Below are positions 5,994 to 12,958 of a DNA stretch of 12,958 nucleotides, in pieces. The notes beneath the pieces are model-generated. The model saw only the letters and a program-made list of their open reading frames with translations. It was not told the origin of the DNA and did no database searches. This DNA is from Burkholderiales bacterium (GTDB taxonomy: Bacteria; Pseudomonadota; Gammaproteobacteria; Burkholderiales; Usitatibacteraceae). The translations under genes and the position numbers were made by a program. Numbering within the stretch: the stretch's first letter is position 1; the number at the start of each line of letters is the position of its first letter. Location of the stretch: NCBI GenBank assembly GCA_014378085.1, contig JACMOJ010000054.1, positions 1-12,958 on the forward strand, in the 5' to 3' direction.

Positions 5994-6827
5994 CTACTTC
6001 GCTGGCTTCACAAAGCGCAGCGTATAACGATCCGATTCACCAATCTCCAAATACTTCGCACGATCCTTCTCGCCCTCGGCCAGTGTTGGCGGCAACGTCC
6101 AAACACCCTTTGGGTAGTCTTTGGTATCCTTCGCATTGTTGTTTACGTCACTCTTGGCGTCCAACTTAAATCCCGCTGCCAGTGCGCGCTTGATCGTATA
6201 TTCCTCGGTAACGTAACCTGAATCAATCATCGCCTTCACCGCCGTGCCTGGCTTGGCGCGATGTTCTTCAACGCCCAACACACCGCCCGGCTTCAACATG
6301 TCAAAGAAGGCACGCATGTAAACATCAAGGACGTCCGGGCCAATCAGATTGTGGATGTTACGGAAAGTGAGCACAAAGTCGGCACTGCCCGGTGCGACAC
6401 CGTCGACGGTAGGCGTGAAGCCTGCATTCGGTGACGTGGTAATTTTTGCCAGCTTGGCTTTGTCGTAAAGTGCGGGCTTGGCGGCCATACGCTCTTCATG
6501 CGCCTTAATGCCACGCTCGCTGGTGGCCGGCAACAGCGCGACATAGGAACCGGTTTCACGAAGATACGGGGCGAGCACTTCGGTGTACCAACCGCCGCCA
6601 GGCAGCGCTTCAACAACAACGGAGTTCGGCTTCACGCCAAAAAACTCGAGTGTCGCTTTTGGATTCCGAAATTTGTCCCGCGCTTTGTTGGCCTCAGCGC
6701 GGTGTTCACCCGCAAGAGCTTTGTCCATTTTGGCGGGGTCCGCTGATGCCGACGTGACGCACAAAGGTGCTGCCGCAACGCACGCCACAGCAAACATGGT
6801 GCGGAACGAAAAAGAAGAGGAACGCAT
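5994..6827 (-). CDS. Exported class I methyltransferase-like protein (COG4798 type)
   Basis: This 277-residue protein has a clear Sec signal peptide: basic residues, hydrophobic core 11-26, and likely cleavage after A-S-A at about residue 29. The mature part resembles the COG4798 predicted methyltransferases. V-V-E-A-L-P-G-G-G-W-Y-T-E (71-83) corresponds to the SAM-binding motif I. F-V-L-T-F-R-N-I-H-N (about 150-159) follows, and then M-L-K-P-G-G-V-L. If folded as a Rossmann methyltransferase it would sit in the periplasm, where SAM is not expected, so it may have another ligand or role. It follows the S9 peptidase gene after 69 bp on the same strand and is followed by the strong terminator, so it is probably the last gene of that unit. 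Family assignment is fairly sure; activity is not. Confidence 0.82.
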   Translation of the reverse strand: MRSSSFSFRTMFAVACVAAAPLCVTSASADPAKMDKALAGEHRAEANKARDKFRNPKATLEFFGVKPNSVVVEALPGGGWYTEVLAPYLRETGSYVALLPATSERGIKAHEERMAAKPALYDKAKLAKITTSPNAGFTPTVDGVAPGSADFVLTFRNIHNLIGPDVLDVYMRAFFDMLKPGGVLGVEEHRAKPGTAVKAMIDSGYVTEEYTIKRALAAGFKLDAKSDVNNNAKDTKDYPKGVWTLPPTLAEGEKDRAKYLEIGESDRYTLRFVKPAK

Positions 6828-6896
6828 AGGGGTCTCGAACGGGTTGGTTAAGAGAATGCGTAGTTTATCGACTCTCGTGAAACCGTGCCACGCGAC

Positions 6897-8963
6897 TTAC
6901 CGCTCGCGGGCTTTCTTTTTCGGCTTGGATTTCCCCCTAGGCTGGTGCACCTTTAACCATTCAAACACTTCGCCATACCACTGTTGCGCATTGGGCGCTT
7001 TTAGAACCCAGTGGTTTTCGTCTGGAAACCACAGTAGTCTGGCCGATACACCACGCGCCTTCAAGGTGTTGTAGTAAGCGAGCCCGTTATGGTCAGGCAC
7101 GCGATAGTCGAGTGCGCCGTGTGTGATGAGTGTCGGCGTCTGCATGTTTGCGGCGAAAGTGATCGGGCTCTGCGCGGCAACTTTTGCCGGGTCTTGCCAG
7201 TAGGTCGCATGCAGATCGCGGAATCGTTGGGTGTATGAGTCCGCACTCCATGTTGCCGCACGGTCATAAACACCGGCGTGGCAGATATAAGCCCGATAAC
7301 GCGATGGCGCGACATGGCCGTTCATCCACGCCACCATAAACCCACCGTAGCTGCCGCCGCTTGCATACACACGGCGTCGGTCGGCCCACTTTTGCGCCAG
7401 TATCCAGTCGGTGCCGGCCTCGATATCGATCAACTCTAGTTCACCCATCCGGCCCATGATGCTATCGCGGAAGGCATGGCCGAAACCGCTTGAGCCATGG
7501 TAATTCACCATTGCCACCACATGCCCATGACTGGCGAGCAGATGCGGGTTCCAGCGATAACCGAACGTATCGCCGGACGCGGTGTACGGTCCACCGTGGA
7601 TGACCTGCAATACGCCATACTTTTTTTCGCGCTGGAAATTTACCGGAAACACCAGCCACATCTGTACGTCCTCTTCCAACGCGCCACGAATGGTCACCTC
7701 CTCTACATGACCAAACTTAATGTCGGCCAGCAAGGTATCGTTAAACGCCTCAAGCCGCTGCGCGTGAATGGGGCCATCGGCTTCGGCTTCAGCGCCGAGG
7801 TGCGCAGCGTAGATGCGCACCGGATGATTAATGCTGTCTGTCGCCGCCACTAGTACATCTTGCCCCGGTAACCCGGCGAGATCAAAACTCTGTGTCCAGC
7901 CCCCCTGCCACACCAGCTCTGGCGCGGCACCTGCAAGCGTGCGTCGCCAGACGTGACAACGCCCCCGTTCTTCTGCCAGAAAGTAAGCCGACTCTCCCGT
8001 CGCCGACCATCGCAGTGGCCCGCCGACGTCATGGTCCCATCCCGCGTCCAACGTTTTCCAGCGCTTGCGGTTACTGATAATCGCGAGCTGCCCAAACATG
8101 GTGTGTTTAGACGTTTGGGGCGTGGCAATCACCGCGATTTGTGCGCCATTCGGGCTGTAGCGCGGGCTCGCAAAATCCCACTTGCGCTCATTGAGGATCG
8201 ACAACACTTTGCGAGTGGCAAGGTTGAGTTCAAACAACGCGTTAGGGTTGCTGGCACGTTTTTCTGCGGCCGGGTCATGCATAAACACAACGTGTTTGCC
8301 GTCGGGACTGACGTCGAACATTTCCGCGCTCAGGTCCGCGCGGGGCAACTCATAGGCCGTGCCTTCCAGTAGATCGACGGTCTTGCCGGTCTCCACGTTG
8401 ACACGCAACAGATGCGCTACCCGACCCATCGGGATGTTGTGATCCCAATAGCGATAGTAGCCTTCACTAGTGGCATATCCCGATTCGCGGCGCGATACAA
8501 ATGCTTGGTGCTGATGGTTCTGCGCGGCCAAGCCCCGCAACTGCGGCCAAACCCACGCCACACAAATGATGTGTTTGCCATCAGGCATCCACTTAAAGGC
8601 TTCAACGCCGGCCGCAATATCACTCACGCGCTCGGCTTCACCGCCGTCAGTGGTGATCACGTAGAGCTGTGGCGTGGCGTCAACTTTCCCCGCCGCCTCG
8701 CGCTTGGCAATAAACGCGACCCTATCCCCGTGTGGTGACCACGCCGCCGTCCGGTCCCGATCCCCGCAAGTGGTCAGCTGGCGCGGCGTGCCGCCTAACG
8801 TGGATAACAGCCACAATTGGCTTGAGGTCTTGTTGGTGGCTTTGTCGTAACGCGTACACGCGCAAACGACCTGGCTACCATCTGGCGACAGCGCCGGATT
8901 GGCGAGGCGCTCAATCTGCCAAAGTGAATCGACGGTGAGTGGTTTAGCGTTTGGCTTGGGCAT
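6897..8963 (-). CDS. S9 family serine peptidase (prolyl oligopeptidase / acylaminoacyl-peptidase-like)
   Basis: This 688-residue protein has the two-part S9 layout. Residues about 15-420 carry repeated S-P-D-G / M-P-D-G / S-P-N-G turns of a beta-propeller. Residues about 430-675 are an alpha/beta hydrolase. The catalytic triad is visible: Ser538 in G-G-S-Y-G-G, Asp619 in G-A-L-D-Y-R-V-P and His651 in E-N-H-W. H-G-G-P at 456-459 supplies the oxyanion-hole region. No signal peptide is present, so a cytosolic enzyme cleaving short peptides or N-acylated peptides is expected. The propeller would restrict access to small substrates. The C-terminus is a basic tail (K-P-K-K-K-A-R-E-R). The start ATG lacks a strong Shine-Dalgarno. 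It is the first gene of a minus-strand unit with the exported methyltransferase-like gene and is divergent from the beta-propeller gene. Confidence 0.92.
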   Translation of the reverse strand: MPKPNAKPLTVDSLWQIERLANPALSPDGSQVVCACTRYDKATNKTSSQLWLLSTLGGTPRQLTTCGDRDRTAAWSPHGDRVAFIAKREAAGKVDATPQLYVITTDGGEAERVSDIAAGVEAFKWMPDGKHIICVAWVWPQLRGLAAQNHQHQAFVSRRESGYATSEGYYRYWDHNIPMGRVAHLLRVNVETGKTVDLLEGTAYELPRADLSAEMFDVSPDGKHVVFMHDPAAEKRASNPNALFELNLATRKVLSILNERKWDFASPRYSPNGAQIAVIATPQTSKHTMFGQLAIISNRKRWKTLDAGWDHDVGGPLRWSATGESAYFLAEERGRCHVWRRTLAGAAPELVWQGGWTQSFDLAGLPGQDVLVAATDSINHPVRIYAAHLGAEAEADGPIHAQRLEAFNDTLLADIKFGHVEEVTIRGALEEDVQMWLVFPVNFQREKKYGVLQVIHGGPYTASGDTFGYRWNPHLLASHGHVVAMVNYHGSSGFGHAFRDSIMGRMGELELIDIEAGTDWILAQKWADRRRVYASGGSYGGFMVAWMNGHVAPSRYRAYICHAGVYDRAATWSADSYTQRFRDLHATYWQDPAKVAAQSPITFAANMQTPTLITHGALDYRVPDHNGLAYYNTLKARGVSARLLWFPDENHWVLKAPNAQQWYGEVFEWLKVHQPRGKSKPKKKARER

Positions 8964-9023
8964 AGGGACGTGATGATGTTGAGCTGGCTTTCATTAGAAC
9001 CGAAACTTCCCACCTTTTTACCG

Positions 9024-9057
9024 ACGCGCAATCCACACAAACGCGCAATTTGCACAA
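9024..9057 (+). repeat. Two tandem 17-bp repeats in the divergent promoter region
   Basis: The units at 9024-9040 and 9041-9057 abut exactly and match at 14 of 17 positions; both begin ACGCGCAAT and end CACAA. The second unit overlaps the weak TTGCAC hexamer. The arrangement would suit a regulator binding two adjacent sites; this is inference. Confidence 0.65.
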
Positions 9058-9076
9058 ACACGCGATGGTGCGTAAC

Positions 9077-9090
9077 CCGCAACCTTGCGG
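9077..9090 (+). promoter_or_regulatory. Interrupted palindrome, possible operator
   Basis: CCGCAA and TTGCGG form perfect 6-bp arms around a CC centre, 35 bp before the beta-propeller start codon. The spacer is too small for a stable RNA loop, so a protein-binding site is more likely than a hairpin. Short palindromes occur by chance in GC-rich DNA. Confidence 0.4.
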
Positions 9091-9124
9091 CACAATGTAG
9101 GCTTGAAACCCAAAGGAGAAGGCC

Positions 9125-10147
9125 ATGCCGCCGAAGCGTCGCGTAAAACTGAATTGCAGTGCACCCCGCTGTCTGTTGACGGCGATTTTGTTTTGTTGCG
9201 CGTCGCTTGCCTCTGCCGCCACACCGGCTCGTCTCATCGTGCTGAACAAGAACGAAAGTACGGCCGCCATCGTTGATCCGGTGTCGCTGAAAATACTGGC
9301 GCGTGTCACCGTCGGTGAAGGCCCGCATGAGGCCGCAGTTTCCGCCGATGGTAAGTTGGTGGTGGTGGCCAACTACGGCGCGCAAAAGCCGGGCAATTCA
9401 CTTTCCATCATTGACATCGACGCGGCGCGTGAAATTCGTCGCCATGATCTTGGTGCGTTGACGCGACCGCATGGTATACAACTCAATAACGGCAAGGTGT
9501 ATTTCACCTCCGAGTTGACGCGCACGGTTGCACGATACGACATCGCGACCGATAAGATTGACTGGTTGATGGGAACCGGCTCGTCGCTCGGCCACATGCT
9601 GGTCATCTCGCCTGATGGCAAGTTTCTCTACACCAGCAATATCGGTTCAGATAACGTCAGCGCGATTCGACTCGATAGCCCGCCCATTCCCGGCGCAATC
9701 AAACAAATCGCGGTTAGCGGCCGCCCCGAGGCGATCGACATTTCGCCTGACGGTGGCGAACTTTGGGTCGGACACATTTCTGACGGCACCATTGCGATCA
9801 TCGACACTGCAACGCATACCGTCAAGGAATCCTTTAAGGTCGGCGTCGGACTCAACAGACTAAAGTTCAGCCCGGACGGCAAACGCGTCGTTATATCCGA
9901 CCCGCGCGGTGGGGAATCAGGCGAAATCATCATCGTTGATAGCGCCACACGCAAGATCATTCAACGTATCGGCACGCCCGGCGTGCCGTTGGGAATTCAA
10001 TTTGCGCCGGACGGTAAACGTGTTTTCTTTTCTCGCAATCAAGCCAAACGGGTCGAAGTACTTGATATGGAGAAACTTGCAATCACGGCGTCCATTGAAA
10101 CAGGTGACGGTCCCGACGGCTTGGCGTGGCGGCACGCATCACCATAG
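9125..10147 (+). CDS. Exported YVTN-type beta-propeller protein
   Basis: The 340-residue protein starts at an ATG behind a strong AAAGGAG. Residues 1-31 form a Sec signal (K/R-rich start, hydrophobic core, A-S-L-A-S-A-A). The rest consists of about seven blades of 40-45 residues, each with a P-x-x-x-x-x-S-P-D-G-K-type turn followed by V-x-x-S/N and then a V-I-D or I-I-D strand. This is the YVTN/lactonase-like seven-bladed propeller pattern. Such proteins are usually periplasmic scaffolds or binding proteins, some are sugar-phosphate lactonases, and a few assist cofactor or metal assembly. No catalytic signature or haem motif is visible. It is divergent from the S9 peptidase gene and 60 bp upstream of yegD. 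The specific role is unknown. Confidence 0.88.
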   Translation: MPPKRRVKLNCSAPRCLLTAILFCCASLASAATPARLIVLNKNESTAAIVDPVSLKILARVTVGEGPHEAAVSADGKLVVVANYGAQKPGNSLSIIDIDAAREIRRHDLGALTRPHGIQLNNGKVYFTSELTRTVARYDIATDKIDWLMGTGSSLGHMLVISPDGKFLYTSNIGSDNVSAIRLDSPPIPGAIKQIAVSGRPEAIDISPDGGELWVGHISDGTIAIIDTATHTVKESFKVGVGLNRLKFSPDGKRVVISDPRGGESGEIIIVDSATRKIIQRIGTPGVPLGIQFAPDGKRVFFSRNQAKRVEVLDMEKLAITASIETGDGPDGLAWRHASP

Positions 10148-10178
10148 GCAGTACATGACAAATTGCGGCTGTTGTAAG

Positions 10179-10203
10179 GCGCGCCCTTCGCAGATCGGCG
10201 CGC
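10179..10203 (+). promoter_or_regulatory. GC-rich hairpin directly before the yegD start
   Basis: GCGCGCC (10179-10185) and GGCGCGC (10197-10203) form a 7-bp all-GC stem with an 11-nt loop. It ends four bases before the ATG at 10208, and no Shine-Dalgarno is visible in the 25 bases upstream. It could restrict translation from a read-through transcript or act as a weak stop for the preceding gene, although no T-run follows. Confidence 0.5.
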
Positions 10204-10207
10204 ACTA

Positions 10208-11521
10208 ATGTCTAACTCCGCACAGGTTTGTGCAATCGATTTCGGCACGTCTAACTCAGCAGTTGTTGTCGCAGACGCTTCGGGCCGAATATGGCGAGTG
10301 CCAATTGAGGGCTCAGCGCTCGCCATGCCGACGGCAGTTTTTTATAGCGCGGAAGATGGTTCGCGCCTGTTCGGACGCGCCGCGGCGCAGGCCTATGTCG
10401 ACGGCTACGAGGGCCGTCTGATGCGCTCCATCAAAAGTATCCTCGGCTCAGATTTGATGGATCGCACCACCCAGGTTGGGCTCGGCGTGAGCGTGAAGTA
10501 CATCGACGTGGTGATCGCGTATTTGCGCGAACTAAAAGGTCAGGCTGAGCAATACGTAGGTGGCAACATTGAGCGCGCGGTAATCGGTCGTCCGGTGTTT
10601 TTTGTTGATGGTGACGCCGCGCGCGATATGCTTGCTCAACAAACACTCGCGAGCGCTGCGGCCGCGGTGGGTTTCTGCGAGGTTGTTTTTCAGTACGAGC
10701 CGATTGCGGCGGCGCTGGATTTTGAGCAAAGCGTCAACACCGAGACGCTCGTGCTTGTAGCGGATATCGGTGGCGGTACGTCAGACTTTTCGGTGGTGCG
10801 TGTCGGCCCTGAGCAGCGCTTGAAGACTGAACGCGCCACCGACATTCTTGCAAATCACGGCGTACACATCGCCGGTACCGACTTTGATCGTGAAGTGAGT
10901 GTCGCCGCCATCATGCCGAAAGTCGGGCTTGGCTCACCAACACGCGCTGCCGCATCTAGCAGTTCATCCAGCGGCCCTTCGCGCGTGCCGAGTGCGACCT
11001 ATTTTGACCTCGCGACGTGGCATCTGATCAACACCGTCTACACCCCAAACCGCCTCATCGAACTAAAACAGATGGCTAGTATGTTTGCCGACCAAGCGAT
11101 GCATCGACGGCTGGTTACCGTGGTCGAAAAACGACTTGGCCATGAACTTGCCGCCAAGGCAGAGACGGCAAAAATTGATGTCGCGCAAACCGGTTCGGCT
11201 GAGATCGATTTGGCGCGGGTTGAGATAGGCTTATCTGTGCGCTTTGACGCGGCTCAACAGCGCGCCGCGCTCGCCAGCGAGATGGCGAGAATTGTCGCTG
11301 CCGCCGAAGAGACACTACGTCTCGCCGGACTAGCGCCTGATGCGATCGGCGCGCTCTACTTCACCGGCGGCTCAACTGGGTTCGGTGCGCTCACCGACGC
11401 CATCGCATCCGTGGTGCCTGGCGCGAAACGCATCGCGGGCGATCAATTCTCGAGCGTCGTCACCGGCCTCGGCGTTCACGCCGCGCGCCACTTTTATACT
11501 GCGCTCGGCAAGCCGCAGTAG
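10208..11521 (+). CDS. yegD: YegD-like atypical Hsp70 family protein
   Basis: This 437-residue protein is close to the length of E. coli YegD and lacks the C-terminal substrate-binding and lid domains of DnaK. Actin-fold ATPase motifs are present in order: phosphate-1 D-F-G-T-S-N-S (11-17), the YegD-like A-V-I-G-R-P (124-129) and F-Q-Y-E-P-I-A-A-A-L-D-F-E (161-173), phosphate-2 D-I-G-G-G-T-S-D (186-193), G-T-D-F-D (223-227), and the adenosine motif F-T-G-G-S (385-389). The protein should bind and hydrolyse ATP; the client or partner is unknown in the family. Residues 246-260 are a Ser-rich loop. The ATG is chosen because the first ATPase strand begins seven residues in, although no Shine-Dalgarno is seen and a hairpin precedes it. 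The membrane protein gene follows after 42 bp. Confidence 0.93.
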   Translation: MSNSAQVCAIDFGTSNSAVVVADASGRIWRVPIEGSALAMPTAVFYSAEDGSRLFGRAAAQAYVDGYEGRLMRSIKSILGSDLMDRTTQVGLGVSVKYIDVVIAYLRELKGQAEQYVGGNIERAVIGRPVFFVDGDAARDMLAQQTLASAAAAVGFCEVVFQYEPIAAALDFEQSVNTETLVLVADIGGGTSDFSVVRVGPEQRLKTERATDILANHGVHIAGTDFDREVSVAAIMPKVGLGSPTRAAASSSSSSGPSRVPSATYFDLATWHLINTVYTPNRLIELKQMASMFADQAMHRRLVTVVEKRLGHELAAKAETAKIDVAQTGSAEIDLARVEIGLSVRFDAAQQRAALASEMARIVAAAEETLRLAGLAPDAIGALYFTGGSTGFGALTDAIASVVPGAKRIAGDQFSSVVTGLGVHAARHFYTALGKPQ

Positions 11522-11563
11522 CGCAACGTAAGCAGTTGTTGCTGCTAGCATAGGTTATGTGCG

Positions 11564-12100
11564 ATGCTATTTTCGAAGCGGTGGGGGGCGAGTATGCGTT
11601 GGTGGTGGATTGGTTTTTTGAGCATCTTGTTGTTACTCAGCATAGACATCGTTCAGAGCGCGGAGAAGCTTCCGATCAATGTGGCTAGCCACTTCAATGC
11701 AGCGGGCGTGGTCGACGGCAGAATGTCGCGAGCGACCCATATTGTGCTGATGGTGTTCACCATGAATTTCGTCGCAATCATTGCGCCGGGATTGATAGCG
11801 CTCATATCAAAACTGCCGCAGGATTTACTCAACCTACCAAACAAAGAATATTGGCTGCGTATCGACCAACGCCTCAAGACATTCGAGTTTTTGAAGAAGT
11901 GGAGCATTTTGATGGGAAGCGCAACCGCCATTTTCATCTGGCATCTTCATTACAAACTTGTGGCGGCAAACCAGTTACAACCTCCCATGCTTGAAAATTT
12001 TGGTTTGTCGTTAGTTGTTTTTCTCGCGTATACATTGCTCATGATTGTTGCGCTGTATAGGCGCTTTCGATTGCCGGCCAATTCGTCACCACAGCCGTAG
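11564..12100 (+). CDS. DUF1648-like membrane protein
   Basis: The protein has 178 residues and four predicted membrane segments, at about 12-32, 58-82, 112-132 and 146-167. After the first helix comes L-P-I-N-V-A-S-H-F-N-A-A-G-V-V-D-G-R-M (36-54), the typical DUF1648 loop found in SdpI-like and related membrane proteins. N-K-E-Y-W (93-97) is another recurrent segment I associate with this group. The SdpI relatives give immunity to a toxin and control a repressor, but this shorter protein has no such context and function is unknown. Start choice is uncertain: ATG 11564 has no clear Shine-Dalgarno, whereas the in-frame ATG at 11594 follows a G-rich run (11582-11588) and would start right at the first helix. 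It may be co-transcribed with yegD. Confidence 0.75.
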   Translation: MLFSKRWGASMRWWWIGFLSILLLLSIDIVQSAEKLPINVASHFNAAGVVDGRMSRATHIVLMVFTMNFVAIIAPGLIALISKLPQDLLNLPNKEYWLRIDQRLKTFEFLKKWSILMGSATAIFIWHLHYKLVAANQLQPPMLENFGLSLVVFLAYTLLMIVALYRRFRLPANSSPQP

Positions 12101-12104
12101 GATG

Positions 12105-12134
12105 CCGACAACGGCGACCAAAGCTGTGTAGAAT
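12105..12134 (+). promoter_or_regulatory. Candidate sigma70 promoter for the DUF2087 gene
   Basis: CCGACA (12105-12110), an 18-bp spacer and TAGAAT (12129-12134) match the sigma70 consensus moderately (four and five of six). It would give a leader of about 135 nt before ATG 12278. The intergenic DNA between 12135 and 12277 shows nothing else recognisable. Confidence 0.3.
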
Positions 12135-12277
12135 CCGCCCACGGTCGGCAGTAAACCAAGGCGTTGCCGCGCAAACTCTGCGAGCTAAACCTGCCATTCC
12201 CATTCAGGACACCATCTTTCTTGTGCCCTGCTGCAAGTCGGCGACCCCAGCACCTCGTGCGGCACACAGGAGATGAA

Positions 12278-12880
12278 ATGCGTCCTTCCCCAACACTTGT
12301 CCCACTGCGTGTGGCAGACGTTTCGTTTTTTTGCAAATTGCTACGCCAGCGACTGATTGAAAAATCTGCGGCGACTGCGGCAACACAACTCTCGTTGCCC
12401 AGCCATCTTGCCATGCTGAACCTGATTGCCAAGAGTGCCGGTTATCGAAACTTTCAATCGTTGCGAGCCGATGCAGATTCTCTGACACCGCATGAACGAG
12501 CGGAGCCGATCACATTACCCCGCGCGTCTGATCTGCCGAAGCCGGTGCTGCGTGCGCTAAGCCATTTCGACACGCACGGGCGCATGACACGATTTCCGTT
12601 GCAGTTATCAATTCGCGAGTTAGCGATGTTGGCGCTTTGGTGCCGACTGCCGGCAAAACGCGATTTGACCGAAGCGGAGGTCAACAACTACATCGCGCAG
12701 TTTCATACTTTTTCTGACAACGCAACACTGCGCCGGGAGCTCGTGAGTATGAAACTCCTGTGGCGAACCAAGGATGGTCGTGTCTATCGAAAAGAGGCGC
12801 CTACTCCCTCGACCGATGGTCAGCTATTCATCAAGACGTTGATGAAGTTGACGCGTCGGGGTCCAACGTTGGCGTCGTAA
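12278..12880 (+). CDS. DUF2087 domain protein
   Basis: The start at 12278 is chosen for AGGAG (12268-12272) five bases upstream; the frame stays open back to 12164, but that extension has no coding character. The resulting protein has 200 residues. Residues about 41-64 (P-S-H-L-A-M-L-N-L-I-A-K-S-A-G-Y-R-N-F-Q) form a helix-rich segment I recall in front of DUF2087 domains. Residues about 102-172 match DUF2087: R-M-T-R-F-P near the start, E-A-E-V-N-N-Y-I, then T-L-R-R-E-L-V-S-M-K-L-L and D-G-R-V-Y-R-K-E. This small domain often accompanies ArsR-like or winged-helix regulators and has a helix-turn-wing look, so nucleic-acid binding is possible but unproven. The basic C-terminus fits that. It appears to be transcribed alone. 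Confidence 0.82.
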   Translation: MRPSPTLVPLRVADVSFFCKLLRQRLIEKSAATAATQLSLPSHLAMLNLIAKSAGYRNFQSLRADADSLTPHERAEPITLPRASDLPKPVLRALSHFDTHGRMTRFPLQLSIRELAMLALWCRLPAKRDLTEAEVNNYIAQFHTFSDNATLRRELVSMKLLWRTKDGRVYRKEAPTPSTDGQLFIKTLMKLTRRGPTLAS

Positions 12881-12901
12881 GGCTATTCCCCAACGTACTA
12901 T

Positions 12902-12947
12902 CCACGCCGCTGCGTTATGAGCGCACGGGCGGACAGCGTCGGCGTGG
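12902..12947. other. Inverted repeat after the DUF2087 gene
   Basis: CCACGCCG (12902-12909) and CGGCGTGG (12940-12947) are perfect 8-bp arms with a 30-nt spacer, beginning about 20 bp past the stop codon. The stem could help stop transcription, but no T-run follows on either side inside the window, so a terminator call is not secure. Confidence 0.35.
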
Positions 12948-12958
12948 ACTTCGAGCAG

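Larger units (their letters stand above)
8964..9124. promoter_or_regulatory. Divergent intergenic promoter region
   Basis: This 161-bp gap separates the minus-strand S9 peptidase start from the plus-strand beta-propeller start and must hold promoters for both. A weak candidate for the plus-strand gene is TTGCAC (9050-9055), 17 bp, then TAACCC; I do not regard it as secure. A good Shine-Dalgarno (AAAGGAG, 9112-9118) precedes the ATG at 9125. Two repeat structures inside are listed separately. Confidence 0.5.

Noticed and set aside
6860..6890. Possible sigma54 promoter (TGGCAC-like) upstream of the methyltransferase-like gene on the minus strand
   Set aside because: The required -12 TTGC element is not at the right spacing.
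12164..12277. N-terminal extension of the DUF2087 frame
   Set aside because: No ribosome-binding site at 12164 and no protein-like conservation; a clear AGGAG precedes ATG 12278.

Overview
The window looks like chromosomal DNA of a free-living Gram-negative bacterium, most likely a beta- or gammaproteobacterium. By eye the base composition is moderately GC-rich. The gene types fit this: a YegD-like Hsp70, an FadI-like thiolase, an exported COG4798-type methyltransferase, an S9 peptidase and a DUF2087 protein. The exact lineage is inference. I see no phage, transposase, integrase, CRISPR, tRNA or rRNA signal.

Layout. Bases 1-103 carry a minus-strand 3'-terminal thiolase fragment, about 82% identical at DNA level to the intact thiolase further right and cut off at its 5' side. 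A plus-strand VOC-fold lipoprotein (233-868) with a 9-bp coding minisatellite follows. After a gap of about 390 bp comes a large SulP-STAS-cNMP fusion transporter (1258-3546). Converging on it from the minus strand are a membrane-anchored HEXXH protein (3707-4372) and the FadI-like thiolase (4495-5754). A second minus-strand unit contains an S9 prolyl-oligopeptidase-like hydrolase (6897-8963) followed by an exported methyltransferase-like protein (5994-6827), and ends at a strong intrinsic terminator (5885-5921). A divergent promoter region (8964-9124) separates it from plus-strand genes: an exported beta-propeller (9125-10147), yegD (10208-11521), a DUF1648-like membrane protein (11564-12100) and a DUF2087 protein (12278-12880).

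The genes do not form one obvious pathway. They are short transcription units of housekeeping and accessory character: anion transport, beta-oxidation, peptide hydrolysis, protein folding and envelope proteins. The feature most worth attention is the leader of the SulP transporter. A good sigma70-like promoter (TTGCCA-17-TATCAT) is placed so that transcription would begin at or next to the ATG of a 41-codon leader ORF, which begins M-H-C-V-C-M. That ORF runs through four 14-bp tandem repeats and stops directly before a perfect 8-bp hairpin whose 3-nt loop is the TTG start codon of the transporter. This suggests translational coupling or attenuation. It is a hypothesis from sequence layout only.
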